Shown here piece by piece: positions 42,926 through 51,991 of a stretch of DNA of 64,000 nucleotides. Numbering within the stretch: position 1 is the stretch's first letter; each line of letters starts with the position of its first letter. Position numbers and translations under genes: made by a program. This stretch comes from RGUW01 sp040399325 (GTDB taxonomy: Bacteria; Cyanobacteriota; Cyanobacteriia; PCC-6307; Cyanobiaceae), in contig JBBASJ010000002.1 in NCBI GenBank assembly GCA_040399325.1, forward strand, positions 42,311-106,310, written 5' to 3'. Under the pieces are notes generated by a model that worked only from the letters and a program-made list of their open reading frames with translations, was not told the DNA's origin and did no database searches.

Positions 42926-43807
42926 CTAGAAGTCGCGATCGGTGAGGATTTCACAGCCATCGCTGGTGACCGCGATGGTGTGCTCCCACTGGGCCGAGAG
43001 GCTGCCGTCGACGGTGACCACCGTCCAGCGGTCCCTCAGGGTGCGGCAGGCCTTGCTGCCGGCGTTGAGAATCGGCTCGACCGCCAGGGTCATGCCTGGC
43101 CGCAACTTCATGTTGGGCAGATCTCGGGTCCGGTAGTTGAACACCGAGGGCTCTTCGTGAAGGTTGCGACCGACGCCATGGCCGGTGTAGTCCTCGACGA
43201 CGGCATAGCCATGGGCCTCGACGTGGTCCTGAACGGCGGCAGCGATGTCAAACAGGGTGTTGCCGGCTTTGATCCGGGCCAGGCCCTGCATCAACGACTC
43301 CTGGGCGACCCGTGCCAGACGCTGCCCCTCCTCAGGCGTCTCCTGGCCAACACAGATGGTGATGCAGCTGTCGCCGTGATAGCCCTCGAAGTAGGCACCG
43401 GTGTCGACCTTGAGCAGGTCGCCGGCCCGGATCACCCGCTTGTTGCTGGGGATGCCATGCACCACCTCGTTGTTGATCGAAGCGCAGATGCTGGCCGGGA
43501 ACCCGTGGTACCCCTTGAAGCTCGGCGTGGCCCCGAGCTCACGGATGCGACGCTCGGCATGGGCATCAAGATCACCGGTGGTCAGGCCTGGTGCGGCCAG
43601 GTCCTGCATCTCGCGCAGCACCGTGGCGACGATGCGACTGGCACGGCGCATGATCTCGATTTCACGCGCCGACTTGATCTCAACGCCGCGGCGCGACTTC
43701 TGGATGCGTGGGCCGGTCTCAACGACGGCACCCGACGACCCGGCTGCGCCCGAGCTGGGGGCCGAGGCTGCCTTGGTGCTGGCGAGCAGATCAGCAAACA
43801 GATTCAT
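42926..43807 (-). CDS. map: Methionine aminopeptidase, type I
   Basis: 293 residues. Removes the initiator Met from new proteins. A low-complexity N-terminal extension of about 45 residues (ASAPSSGAAGSSGAV) precedes the pita-bread domain, which starts REIEIMRRASRIV. Metal ligands are visible: KVDTGAYFEGYHGDSC (two Asp), the GHGVGRNLHEEP His, and AVEPILN and WEHTIAVT Glu. The ATG giving MNLFADLL is used; the longer frame upstream would run into the divergent PepSY gene. Confidence 0.95.
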   Translation of the reverse strand: MNLFADLLASTKAASAPSSGAAGSSGAVVETGPRIQKSRRGVEIKSAREIEIMRRASRIVATVLREMQDLAAPGLTTGDLDAHAERRIRELGATPSFKGYHGFPASICASINNEVVHGIPSNKRVIRAGDLLKVDTGAYFEGYHGDSCITICVGQETPEEGQRLARVAQESLMQGLARIKAGNTLFDIAAAVQDHVEAHGYAVVEDYTGHGVGRNLHEEPSVFNYRTRDLPNMKLRPGMTLAVEPILNAGSKACRTLRDRWTVVTVDGSLSAQWEHTIAVTSDGCEILTDRDF

Positions 43808-43896
43808 GCCACCCACCCTTGCATCGGAACCCAGACGCAAGCTAACAACCCCTGCAGCGCCGTGCTGGAGTGCGTCCTGGCGCTCCGAGACCTGCC

Positions 43897-44214
43897 ATGA
43901 GCGAGCCCACCACCGCGCCCGCGTGGCGTGAACTGCACCGCAACCTGGCACCGGTGGTGGTGCTGCCCCTGCTGCTCACGGTGACGACAGGTCTGGGGTA
44001 CCGGCTGCTGCGCGACTGGGGCGGCATGGACCGGGACCGGGCCCACCTGCTCATGGTGCTGCATGAGGGTGAGTGGCTGCAGCACTGGTTTGGCCGCGGC
44101 GGCGAGACTGTCTACGTGCTGCTCAACGGCCTGGGACTGCTGTGGATGCTGGGCAGCGGCTGTGGCCTGCTGTGGCAGCGGCTGCGGCGCGCTCTGCAAA
44201 AAGCCCAACCCTGA
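43897..44214 (+). CDS. Small PepSY-like membrane protein
   Basis: 105 residues. LHRNLAPVVVLPLLLTVTTGLGYRLLRDW is an N-terminal membrane helix with the LHR motif of PepSY-associated proteins; DRDRAHLLMVLHEGEWLQHW precedes a second helix (VYVLLNGLGLLWMLGSGCGLL). Cyanobacterial homologues are commonly named PepSY-domain proteins. Role unknown. It lies between divergent map and rplS; the rplS ATG is 41 bp downstream of its stop. Confidence 0.72.
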   Translation: MSEPTTAPAWRELHRNLAPVVVLPLLLTVTTGLGYRLLRDWGGMDRDRAHLLMVLHEGEWLQHWFGRGGETVYVLLNGLGLLWMLGSGCGLLWQRLRRALQKAQP

Positions 44215-44254
44215 GCCGGTACACTGTTGGTTTGGCCGGGACCTGGGGGCAGCC

Positions 44255-44821
44255 ATGGCAGAAGCAACGGGCGAGGCGCCCGACAAGGCGCCGAACCCAG
44301 CCAGGGACGCCAACGGCCCAACGAGCACCAACGCGAGCATCAACACCGTGGACAGCACCATCGAGAACGAGACCACCGACTCCACCGAGACCGTGGAGAC
44401 TGCGGCAACCAGCGCAGCCCCGACCGCCACAGCCGTGGCCAGCCCCAGGGCTTCCACCGGCAAGCTGAGCGCCCAGGACCTGATCAGGGCCTTTGAAGCC
44501 GAGCAGCTGAAAAGCGATCTGCCCGAGATCTATGTGGGTGACACCGTCAAGGTGGGCGTGCGCATCCGCGAGGGCAACAAAGAACGCGTGCAGCCCTATG
44601 AAGGCGTGGTGATCGCCAAGCGCCATGGTGGTCTCAACGAGACCATCACGGTGCGTCGCATCTTCCAGGGTGTCGGCGTGGAGCGGGTGTTCATGCTTCA
44701 CAGCCCCCAGGTGGCTTCCGTCAAGGTGGAACGTCGGGGTAAGGTGCGCCGGGCGAAGCTCTTTTATCTGCGTGACCGGGTGGGTAAAGCCACTCGCGTG
44801 AAGCAGCGCTTCGATCGCTGA
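44255..44821 (+). CDS. rplS: 50S ribosomal protein L19 with N-terminal extension
   Basis: 188 residues from the ATG. The L19 core begins near residue 71 (SAQDLIRAFEAEQLKSDLPE) and continues with YVGDTVKVGVRIREGNKERVQ, YEGVVIAKRHGG and the C-terminal KVRRAKLFYLRD. L19 lies at the 30S-50S interface. Ordinary L19 is about 115-130 residues; the first 70 here are low-complexity Ala/Thr/Glu/Asn. An in-frame GTG at 44435 would give a 128-residue, family-length protein, so the start is uncertain. A -10-like TACACT lies 30 bp upstream of the ATG. Confidence 0.93.
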   Translation: MAEATGEAPDKAPNPARDANGPTSTNASINTVDSTIENETTDSTETVETAATSAAPTATAVASPRASTGKLSAQDLIRAFEAEQLKSDLPEIYVGDTVKVGVRIREGNKERVQPYEGVVIAKRHGGLNETITVRRIFQGVGVERVFMLHSPQVASVKVERRGKVRRAKLFYLRDRVGKATRVKQRFDR

Positions 44822-44861
44822 GGCCACGGGTCTCTTTCATTTTTCCGGGGGCATCGGCCTT

Positions 44862-44934
44862 GCGCCGTTAGTTCAGTTGGTAGAACGCAGGTCTCCAAAA
44901 CCTGATGTCGGGGGTTCAAGTCCTCCACGGCGCG
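44862..44934 (+). tRNA. tRNA-Trp (anticodon CCA)
   Basis: A 73-base cloverleaf. The acceptor stem gcgccgt pairs with acggcgc, the T loop is ttcaagt within a paired ggggg/cctcc stem, and the anticodon CCA is at 44895-44897. The discriminator base is G. No CCA end is encoded. It follows rplS by 40 bp. Confidence 0.95.
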
Positions 44935-44970
44935 TTCGATGCTCCCAACTGCTGTTTCGTGGTTCCGGAC

Positions 44971-45159
44971 ATGGAGTTGGATCTGCAACCTGGTGATGTG
45001 GTGAAGGTGCTCGAATCGGCCGCTCTCGGCTGGGTGCGGGCACGGGTGATCCGGGTCAAATCGGGGGGTCGGGTGGTCGTTCAGAGCGATCAGGGCCGTG
45101 AGTTCACGGCACGCGGCAACCAGGTGCGCCTGATTGAGCCTGCGGGCTTCAGGCCCTGA
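44971..45159 (+). CDS. Small SH3-like conserved hypothetical protein
   Basis: 62 residues starting MELDLQPGDVVKVLE, with a beta-rich pattern (WVRARVIRVKSGGRVVVQSDQ, FTARGNQVRLIE) typical of a small SH3/KOW-like barrel. It resembles small cyanobacterial proteins of unknown role. The ATG lies 37 bp after tRNA-Trp; extending the frame upstream would enter the tRNA. No partner gene is evident. Confidence 0.6.
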   Translation: MELDLQPGDVVKVLESAALGWVRARVIRVKSGGRVVVQSDQGREFTARGNQVRLIEPAGFRP

Positions 45160-45311
45160 TCGCCTGCACGATCGGCGACATCACCCGGCCCAACGGTCCA
45201 GTTGACGGGGGGACCGCCGATCACAGATACTTCTGAGGTCGCTGACCAACCGATCCAGGCCTTGCCGGATCGCGCTCAAGTGCGACACCAGACCAGGCCA
45301 CCGGCCTTTCT

Positions 45312-45385
45312 GGGACTGTAGTTCAATCGGTTAGAGCACCGCCCTGTCACGGCGGAAGTTGCGGGTTCGAGCCCCGTCAGTCCCG
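45312..45385 (+). tRNA. tRNA-Asp (anticodon GTC)
   Basis: A 74-base cloverleaf. Acceptor gggactg pairs with cagtccc; the anticodon stem gccct/ggcgg region encloses GTC at 45346-45348; the T loop is ttcgagc. Discriminator G. It lies 27 bp upstream of the gltX ATG, as often in marine picocyanobacteria. Confidence 0.95.
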
Positions 45386-45412
45386 TTTCAATCTTCCGGC
45401 TTTCACGACCCC

Positions 45413-46882
45413 ATGGCGGCCGTTTCCGTGGCGACTGACCAGCCCGTCAGGGTGCGCCTGGCACCGAGCCCGACCGGCACGCTGCACATCGGCACGGCCC
45501 GCACCGCAGTCTTCAACTGGCTGTTTGCCCGGCGACACGGCGGCCGATTTTTGCTGCGCATCGAAGACACCGACAAAGAGCGCAGCAAGAGCGAGTACAC
45601 CGCCAACATTCTTGATGGGCTGCAGTGGCTGGGCCTCAGCTGGGACGGCGAACCCGTCATCCAGAGCGCGCGCATCGAAGCCCATCGCGCCGCCATCGCC
45701 CAGCTGCTCGCCAGTGGTCACGCCTACCGCTGCTATGCCAGCGACGACGAACTGACCGCCATGCGCGAGGCCCAGGCTGCCGCCAAGCAGGCACCCCGTT
45801 ACGACAACCGGCACCGGGATCTGAGTCCCGAGCAGGAGCAGGCCTACATCGCCGAGGGACGGCAGGCGGTGGTGCGCTTCAGGATCGACGACGATGCCGT
45901 GATCACCTGGCACGATCTGGTGCGCGGTGCCATGCGCTGGAGCGGCAGCGACCTGGGCGGTGACATGGTGATCGCCCGCCGGGCGCCCGCAGGTCAGATC
46001 GGCGACCCCCTCTACAACCTGGTGGTGGTGGTCGATGACGCGGCCATGGCCATCAGCCATGTGATCCGTGGCGAAGACCACATCGCCAACACCGCCAAGC
46101 AGCTGTTGCTCTACGGGGCCCTGGGCCAGGCCGCGCCGGTCTTTGCCCACACCCCGTTGATCCTCAACCAGGAGGGCAAGAAGCTCTCCAAGCGCGACGG
46201 CGTCACCTCGGTGAGCGACTTCAGAGCGATGGGCTACACGGCCGAGGCCCTGGCCAACTACATGACCCTGCTGGGCTGGTCGCCACCGGAGGGGATGGGC
46301 GAGCGCTTCAGCCTCGATGAAGCGGCCGAGGTGTTTGATTTCGACCGGGTCAACAGGGCCGGGGCACGCTTCGACTGGGACAAGCTCAACTGGCTCAACG
46401 GCCAGGTGCTGCATGCACTGAGCCCCACCACACTGCACGCGCAACTGGCTCCCCTGTGGAGCGAACGGGGCTGGGGCGTCAGCGGCCCAGCGGCCGACTC
46501 CCGGTGGCAACTGGATCTGGCGACCCTGTTGGGACCATCGCTGACGCTGCTGGCCAACGGGGTGGAACAGGCGGCACCGTTCTTCACGACCCCCGAGCTC
46601 AACGATGCCGCCACGGCCCAGCTTGAGATCGACGGAGCCCGACCCGCCCTGGCCGCCCTGGCCGCGGCCCTGGAACGGCATGGCGACGCACCGCTCAGCG
46701 CTCCTGAGGCCCAGGAGCTGCTCACCGAAGCGGTCAGCAGCGCAGGCATCAAGAAAGGCGTGCTGATGAAATCGTTGCGAGCCGCACTGCTGGGCAGCCT
46801 GCAGGGGCCCGACCTGATGGAGACCTGGCTACTGCTGCACCGGATCGGCGCTGACCTGAGCCGAATCCGTCGCTGCCTGTGA
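45413..46882 (+). CDS. gltX: Glutamyl-tRNA synthetase
   Basis: 489 residues, normal length. Attaches Glu to tRNA-Glu, and in cyanobacteria usually also mischarges tRNA-Gln for the amidotransferase route. The class I HIGH-type motif is HIGT at 25-28 (PSPTGTLHIGTAR) and the KMSKS-type motif is KKLSK at 256-260. The ATG is chosen over an upstream frame that runs through tRNA-Asp. Its last 54 bases overlap the convergent antiporter. Confidence 0.96.
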   Translation: MAAVSVATDQPVRVRLAPSPTGTLHIGTARTAVFNWLFARRHGGRFLLRIEDTDKERSKSEYTANILDGLQWLGLSWDGEPVIQSARIEAHRAAIAQLLASGHAYRCYASDDELTAMREAQAAAKQAPRYDNRHRDLSPEQEQAYIAEGRQAVVRFRIDDDAVITWHDLVRGAMRWSGSDLGGDMVIARRAPAGQIGDPLYNLVVVVDDAAMAISHVIRGEDHIANTAKQLLLYGALGQAAPVFAHTPLILNQEGKKLSKRDGVTSVSDFRAMGYTAEALANYMTLLGWSPPEGMGERFSLDEAAEVFDFDRVNRAGARFDWDKLNWLNGQVLHALSPTTLHAQLAPLWSERGWGVSGPAADSRWQLDLATLLGPSLTLLANGVEQAAPFFTTPELNDAATAQLEIDGARPALAALAAALERHGDAPLSAPEAQELLTEAVSSAGIKKGVLMKSLRAALLGSLQGPDLMETWLLLHRIGADLSRIRRCL

Positions 46883-48088
46883 GTCAACGGCGAGCGGGTC
46901 GGCCACCAATCCCAGCCTGGCCGCCAGGGGCCCGGCGCTGAGCCCCTGCAGTCCGACGGTCATCAGGATCGTCAGAAACACCAGGCCCTGCAGCCGACCG
47001 GCCCCGATCACCCCGGCTTCCTCGAGGCGGATCGAAAACAGGGCTGCCACGGCTGCCGTGACGATCCCCCGCGGCGCCAACCAGGCCATCAGCAGCTTCT
47101 CCGACCAGGAGAAGGGCAGGCCCCAGGTGGCCAGGCCGATCGCCAGGGGGCGCTGCAACAGCATCAGCGCCAACACGCAGGCCACACCGCCCCAGCCCAG
47201 GGGACTGAGCTCAGCCCAGCTCACATCGGCCGCCAGCAGCGGAAACAGCATGGTGATCGCCAGCATCGCCAGCTGCCGGATCAGGTCATCGAGCTCACCG
47301 GCCTCGGTGTCGAGGCGACGGCCCACCACCACCCCTGCCGCCACCGCCGCCGGCAGACCCGATTCGGGCAACACCTGTTCGCAGAGCGAAAACATCAGAA
47401 ACACGACCCCCAGGCTGAGCTGCAGCCGCAGGGGCGCCGCCGAGGCCTCGGGAATGCGTCGCAGCGCTGCCGTCAACAACCAGCCACAGGCGGCGCCGAC
47501 CGCCACCCCACCCAGCAGCCGCTCCAGCAGCCCCAGCACCAGCTCACGCCAGCCGTGCAGGTTGCCCAGCACCAGCTCGAGCAGCAACAGGGCCAGCACC
47601 GCGCCGATCGGCTCGAGCACCAGCCCTTCGCCTTCGAGCACGTCGCCCAGGGGTTCCCGCAACCGGATCTGCTGCACCAGAGGATTGACCACCGTGGGAC
47701 CGGTGGCCAGCACGATGGCGCTGAACACCGCTGCCAGGGGCCAGCTCAGCCCGGCGAGGGCGTGGGCCGCCAGCAGGCCGCCGGCCATCGCCAGCACCAG
47801 CCGCACCAGCACGATGCGCAGCACCGTGAGCTTGAGCGCATCGCCGGGCAGCCTCAGGTTGATGCCCCCGTCAAACAGCACCAGGCTGACCAGCAGACCG
47901 ACCACCGCTTCAAGACCGATGCCCAGATCCAGGGGCTCGACCAGGTGCAGCCCCGAGCGGCCGATCAACAGGCCGGCCGACAGCAGCAGCACCACACCGG
48001 GCAGTCCGCTCAGCCAGGCCAGGGCCTGGGCCAGAGCGCCGGCGAAGACCGTGACCCCCCAGAGCACACCAAGCCGCTCAGGCGTCAT
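46829..48088 (-). CDS. NhaP-type cation:proton antiporter (CPA1)
   Basis: 419 residues with about 12 hydrophobic segments. Unlike the antiporter at 2380-3756, it keeps standard CPA1 motifs: LATGPTVVNPL in helix 5 and EGEGLVLEPIGAVLAL in helix 6. Also present are LVLFDGGINL, and LAPRGIVTAAVAALFSI near the C terminus. It likely exports Na+ or K+ for H+ at the plasma or thylakoid membrane. The start overlaps the upstream 80-residue gene (ATGA). Confidence 0.9.
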   Translation of the reverse strand: MTPERLGVLWGVTVFAGALAQALAWLSGLPGVVLLLSAGLLIGRSGLHLVEPLDLGIGLEAVVGLLVSLVLFDGGINLRLPGDALKLTVLRIVLVRLVLAMAGGLLAAHALAGLSWPLAAVFSAIVLATGPTVVNPLVQQIRLREPLGDVLEGEGLVLEPIGAVLALLLLELVLGNLHGWRELVLGLLERLLGGVAVGAACGWLLTAALRRIPEASAAPLRLQLSLGVVFLMFSLCEQVLPESGLPAAVAAGVVVGRRLDTEAGELDDLIRQLAMLAITMLFPLLAADVSWAELSPLGWGGVACVLALMLLQRPLAIGLATWGLPFSWSEKLLMAWLAPRGIVTAAVAALFSIRLEEAGVIGAGRLQGLVFLTILMTVGLQGLSAGPLAARLGLVADPLAVDSQAATDSAQVSADPVQQ

Positions 48089-48327
48089 GCATCCAGGGCG
48101 TTGAACTGGGGCTCGACGCGGATGGCGATCACGGCACTGGGCCGCAGCACCAGGTACTCACCCTCCATCTCGGAGATCGGCACATTGACGAAGGCCTCAG
48201 GGGCCGAGGCCGTGAGCACGCTTCCGTACCACTGCTGAAACGCCTCGAGGTCGGCAAAGTGCACCACCTCGCTCTGACCACCGCTCAGGTGCAGGTGAAT
48301 GGCATAGCGGCGAGGGGTGCGGCCCAT
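48085..48327 (-). CDS. Small conserved hypothetical protein
   Basis: 80 residues, soluble. GQSEVVHFADLEAFQQWYGSVL and the C-terminal GEYLVLRPSAVIAIRVEP suggest a compact alpha/beta fold. Probably conserved in picocyanobacteria, but no family is recognised. Its start overlaps the 3' end of the DUF1643 gene by 43 bases and its stop overlaps the antiporter start. These three form a minus-strand group. Confidence 0.65.
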   Translation of the reverse strand: MGRTPRRYAIHLHLSGGQSEVVHFADLEAFQQWYGSVLTASAPEAFVNVPISEMEGEYLVLRPSAVIAIRVEPQFNALDA

Positions 48328-48887
48328 GGCGCATCGGCACGTTGTTCACACAATGGCCCATGGCCACAGCTTTGTGCCAGCACCAACCGTTGGGGTGGCA
48401 GGGCAGCGGCGGCATAGAGCGGATGGCGGGGCTGGCCCTGCGCCGTCAGTCCCAGGCACAACAGCTGGCTCTCGCGGTGGGGCTCGCCAACCAGGCCCTG
48501 TCGCAACAGCGCGAGCACCTGCCGGTCGCGGCCGCGCCAGCCACCCTGGTTCCCCCACCCCAGCCAGATGGCGGCGCTGCGGTCCTGGGCCCGCTGCAAC
48601 CAGCGATCGTTGTCGGGCCCCACCGGATCGGCAGCCCGCCTGAGCAGCGCTGGGCTGGGGCTGATGCGGGCAAACAGGTTGAGCACCGTCACGGAGCCAA
48701 ACCCCCACTGCCGCGCAAAACCGACGATCCGGCGCAGGGTGGGGTCGTCCCGCTCGGCGTCGGCGCGGGATGGGTTCAGCCCGATGAACACCAGGGGCGG
48801 TAAACCTGGCTGCCACTGCCGCTGCAGCGACCAGCGGTAGAACCGGCAGGGACTCAAGGCTGCGTCAGAGCGGGTTTCTTCGACCAT
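48285..48887 (-). CDS. DUF1643 family protein
   Basis: 200 residues. LVFIGLNPSRADAERDDPTLRR is the DUF1643 signature, followed by GFGSVTVLNLFARISPSP and AIWLGWGNQGGW. Function unknown; the fold resembles uracil-DNA glycosylase-like enzymes. The ATG giving MVEETRSD is used. It is divergent from polA and overlaps the small downstream gene. Confidence 0.82.
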   Translation of the reverse strand: MVEETRSDAALSPCRFYRWSLQRQWQPGLPPLVFIGLNPSRADAERDDPTLRRIVGFARQWGFGSVTVLNLFARISPSPALLRRAADPVGPDNDRWLQRAQDRSAAIWLGWGNQGGWRGRDRQVLALLRQGLVGEPHRESQLLCLGLTAQGQPRHPLYAAAALPPQRLVLAQSCGHGPLCEQRADAPWAAPLAAMPFTCT

Positions 48888-48983
48888 TGGCACTGAGCAG
48901 ACCTCCGGGCAAGGTTGACGCGCTGGCCGTGACCCCGCGCGCTGCACATCTGGCAGGCTGAGGGGCCCTTGAGGCGAGGTGCC

Positions 48984-51941
48984 GTGGCGGCCCAGGCAGC
49001 ATCCGACAGACCGCTGCTGCTGCTGATCGACGGCCACTCGCTGGCCTTTCGCAGCTTCTATGCGTTCAGCAAGGGGGGCGACGGGGGCCTCAGCACCAAG
49101 GCGGGCGTGCCCACCAGCGTCACCTACGGCTTTCTCAAGGCCCTGCTCGACACCTGCAAGGGCCTGCGGCCCCAGGGGCTGGTGGTGGCCTTCGACACCG
49201 CCGAACCCACCTTCAGGCACGAAGCCGACGCGGCCTACAAGGCCCACCGCGACGAAGCGCCCGAGCACTTTTTTGCCGATCTGACCAACCTCCAGCAGAT
49301 CCTGCAGCAGAGCCTCGACATCCCGCTGGCGATGGCCCCCGGCTACGAGGCCGATGATGTGCTGGGCACCCTGGCCAACCGCGCCGCCAACGCCGGCTGG
49401 CGGGTGCGCATCCTTTCGGGTGATCGCGACCTGTTTCAACTGGTCGACGACCAGCGCGACATCGCCGTGCTCTACATGGGCGGCGGCCCCTATGCCAAAG
49501 CCAGCGGCCCCGCCGAGATGCGCCGCGACGGCGTGATCGCCAAGCTCGGGGTGACGCCCGAAGAAGTCGTCGATCTCAAGGCCCTCACCGGCGACACCAG
49601 CGACAACATTCCGGGGGTCAAAGGCGTCGGTCCCAAGACGGCGATCACCCTGCTGGCGGCCCACACCGACCTTGACGGCATCTACACCGCCCTGGATGAG
49701 CTGCAGGCAGCAGGTCCCAAGGCCAAGGACCCCAAGGGCGCCCTCAAAGGCGCGCTGATCGACAAGCTCGCCAGCGGCAAGGACGACGCCTACCGCTCGC
49801 GCCATCTGGCCGAGATTCTGATCGACATCCCCCTGCCCACAGACCCGCGGCTTGAGCTCGGCAGCGTCGACGCCGGGTCGTTGGCGGCATCGCTCGAGGA
49901 GCTGGAGCTGTACTCGCTGGCCAAACAGGTGGGCACCTTCGCCCAGCTGTTCTCGGCCACGGCGCCGGGACCAGCGCCGCCGAGCGCCGCGCCCATCACA
50001 CCCACCAGCAACGACGCTCCGGCAACAGCGCCAGACCTGCAACCGCAGCTGATCACCACGGCCCAGGCCCTCGAGCAGCTGATGACCCGGCTGCTGGCGG
50101 CCACCGACCCGGCCGCCCCGGTGGCGCTCGACACCGAGACCACCAGCCTCAACCCCTTCAAGGCCGAACTGGTGGGCATCGGGGTCGCCTGGGGCGAACA
50201 GCCCGATGCCCTCGCCTACATCCCCATCGGGCACCTGCCGCCGGCCGCGGCCGATCTGCTGAGCGCCCCGCCAGCCCCGCCAGCGCAGCTGCCGCTGGAA
50301 ACGGTGCTGGCAGCCCTGGCGCCCTGGCTCGCCAGCGAGGAGCACCCCAAAACGCTCCAGAACGCCAAGTACGACCGGCTGATCCTGCTGCGCCATGGCC
50401 TGCCCCTGGGCGGGGTGGTGCTCGACACGCTGCTGGCCGATTACCTGCGCGATGCCAACGCCAAACACGGGCTCGAGGTGCTGGCCGAGCGCAACTTCGG
50501 CTTCGTGCCCACCGGCTACAGCGAGCTGGTGCCCAAGGGGGCCACCTTTGCCGTGGTGCCGATTGACGCCGCGTCCCAATACTGCGGCATGGACGTGCAC
50601 CTCACCCGCCGGCTTGCGCCGCTGCTGCGCCAGCAGCTCGAGGACCTGGGGCCGGCGCTGCTGCCCCTGCTCGAGCAGGTGGAGCAACCACTCGAGCCGG
50701 TGCTGGCGCTCATGGAGGCGACCGGCATCCGCATCGACATCGACTACCTCAAGGAGCTGTCTGAAGAGCTTTCGACAACCCTGGTGCGCCTTGAGGCCGA
50801 CGCCAGGGCCGCCGCCGGGACCGACTTCAACCTGGCCTCGCCCAAGCAGCTGGGCGAGCTGTTGTTCGAGACCCTGGGCCTCGACCGCAAGAAATCGCGC
50901 AAGACCAAGACCGGCTGGAGCACCGACGCGGCTGTGCTCGAGAAGCTCGAAGCCGACCACCCGGTGGTGCCGCTGGTGCTCGAGCACCGCACCCTCAGCA
51001 AGCTCAAGAGCACCTATGTCGATGCCCTGCCCCTGCTGGTCGAACCCGAGACCGGCCGGGTGCACACCGATTTCAACCAGGCCGTCACCGCCACCGGGCG
51101 CCTGAGCAGCAGCAACCCCAACCTGCAGAACATTCCGGTGCGGACCGAGTTCTCGCGGCGGATCCGCAAGGCGTTTCTGCCCCAGGAGGGCTGGCAGCTG
51201 CTGAGCGCCGACTATTCGCAGATCGAGCTGCGCATCCTGGCGCACCTCTCGGGCGAAGCGGTGCTGGTCAACGCCTACCAGAAGGGCGACGATGTGCACC
51301 GGCTCACCGCCCGGCTGCTGCTCGACAAGGCCGAGAGCGAGCCGGTCAGCAGCGACGAACGGCGCCTGGGCAAAACGATCAACTTCGGGGTGATCTATGG
51401 CATGGGGGCCCAGCGCTTCGCCCGCGAAACCGGCGTGAGCCAGGCCCAGGCCAAGGAGTTTCTGCAGCGCTACAAACAGCGCTACCCCAAGGTGTTTGCC
51501 TTTCTGGAGCTGCAGGAGCGGTTGGCCCTGAGCCGCGGTTACGTCGAAACGCTGCTGGGGCGGCGGCGGCCCTTTGCCTTTGACCCGGCCGGTCTGGGAC
51601 GACTGCTGGGCTCCGATCCGCTGACGCTCGATCTCGAGGCGGCCCGCCGCGCCGGCATGGAGGCCCAGCAGCTGCGGGCGGCCGCCAATGCGCCGATCCA
51701 GGGCTCATCGGCCGACATCATCAAGCTGGCCATGGTGCAGCTTCACGCCGCGCTGGCCACCTCGGGGCTCCCGGCCCGGCTGCTGCTGCAGGTGCACGAC
51801 GAACTGGTGCTTGAAGCCGAACCAACCGCCATGCCCCAGGTGCGCGAGCTGGTGCAGCGCACCATGGAGCAGGCCGTCAGCCTGTCGGTGCCGCTCGTGG
51901 TCGAAACCGGCGTTGGCGCCAACTGGATGGAGGCCAAGTGA
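48984..51941 (+). CDS. polA: DNA polymerase I
   Basis: 985 residues. Three activities are recognisable: a 5'-nuclease (DGHSLAFRSFYAF, GYEADDVLGTLA, GDRDLFQLVD, DNIPGVKGVGPKTA), an intact 3'-5' exonuclease (LDTETTSLNPF, YCGMDVHLTRR), and the polymerase with motif A (LSADYSQIELRILAH), B (RRLGKTINFGVIYGMG) and C (LLQVHDELVLEAE). So proofreading is probably present, unlike many bacterial Pol I. The GTG at 48984 follows a GAGG Shine-Dalgarno; a TTG at 48969 would add five residues. Divergent from DUF1643. Confidence 0.96.
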   Translation: MAAQAASDRPLLLLIDGHSLAFRSFYAFSKGGDGGLSTKAGVPTSVTYGFLKALLDTCKGLRPQGLVVAFDTAEPTFRHEADAAYKAHRDEAPEHFFADLTNLQQILQQSLDIPLAMAPGYEADDVLGTLANRAANAGWRVRILSGDRDLFQLVDDQRDIAVLYMGGGPYAKASGPAEMRRDGVIAKLGVTPEEVVDLKALTGDTSDNIPGVKGVGPKTAITLLAAHTDLDGIYTALDELQAAGPKAKDPKGALKGALIDKLASGKDDAYRSRHLAEILIDIPLPTDPRLELGSVDAGSLAASLEELELYSLAKQVGTFAQLFSATAPGPAPPSAAPITPTSNDAPATAPDLQPQLITTAQALEQLMTRLLAATDPAAPVALDTETTSLNPFKAELVGIGVAWGEQPDALAYIPIGHLPPAAADLLSAPPAPPAQLPLETVLAALAPWLASEEHPKTLQNAKYDRLILLRHGLPLGGVVLDTLLADYLRDANAKHGLEVLAERNFGFVPTGYSELVPKGATFAVVPIDAASQYCGMDVHLTRRLAPLLRQQLEDLGPALLPLLEQVEQPLEPVLALMEATGIRIDIDYLKELSEELSTTLVRLEADARAAAGTDFNLASPKQLGELLFETLGLDRKKSRKTKTGWSTDAAVLEKLEADHPVVPLVLEHRTLSKLKSTYVDALPLLVEPETGRVHTDFNQAVTATGRLSSSNPNLQNIPVRTEFSRRIRKAFLPQEGWQLLSADYSQIELRILAHLSGEAVLVNAYQKGDDVHRLTARLLLDKAESEPVSSDERRLGKTINFGVIYGMGAQRFARETGVSQAQAKEFLQRYKQRYPKVFAFLELQERLALSRGYVETLLGRRRPFAFDPAGLGRLLGSDPLTLDLEAARRAGMEAQQLRAAANAPIQGSSADIIKLAMVQLHAALATSGLPARLLLQVHDELVLEAEPTAMPQVRELVQRTMEQAVSLSVPLVVETGVGANWMEAK

Positions 51942-51991
51942 TCGCGCTCGCTGACCGCACCGCGAAGCCGGCCGGGCTCCATCGGCCCTGA

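Noticed and set aside
48888..51299. N-terminal extension of the DUF1643 frame opposite polA
   Set aside because: The DUF1643 domain begins only at 48887; the rest is antisense to conserved polA motifs.
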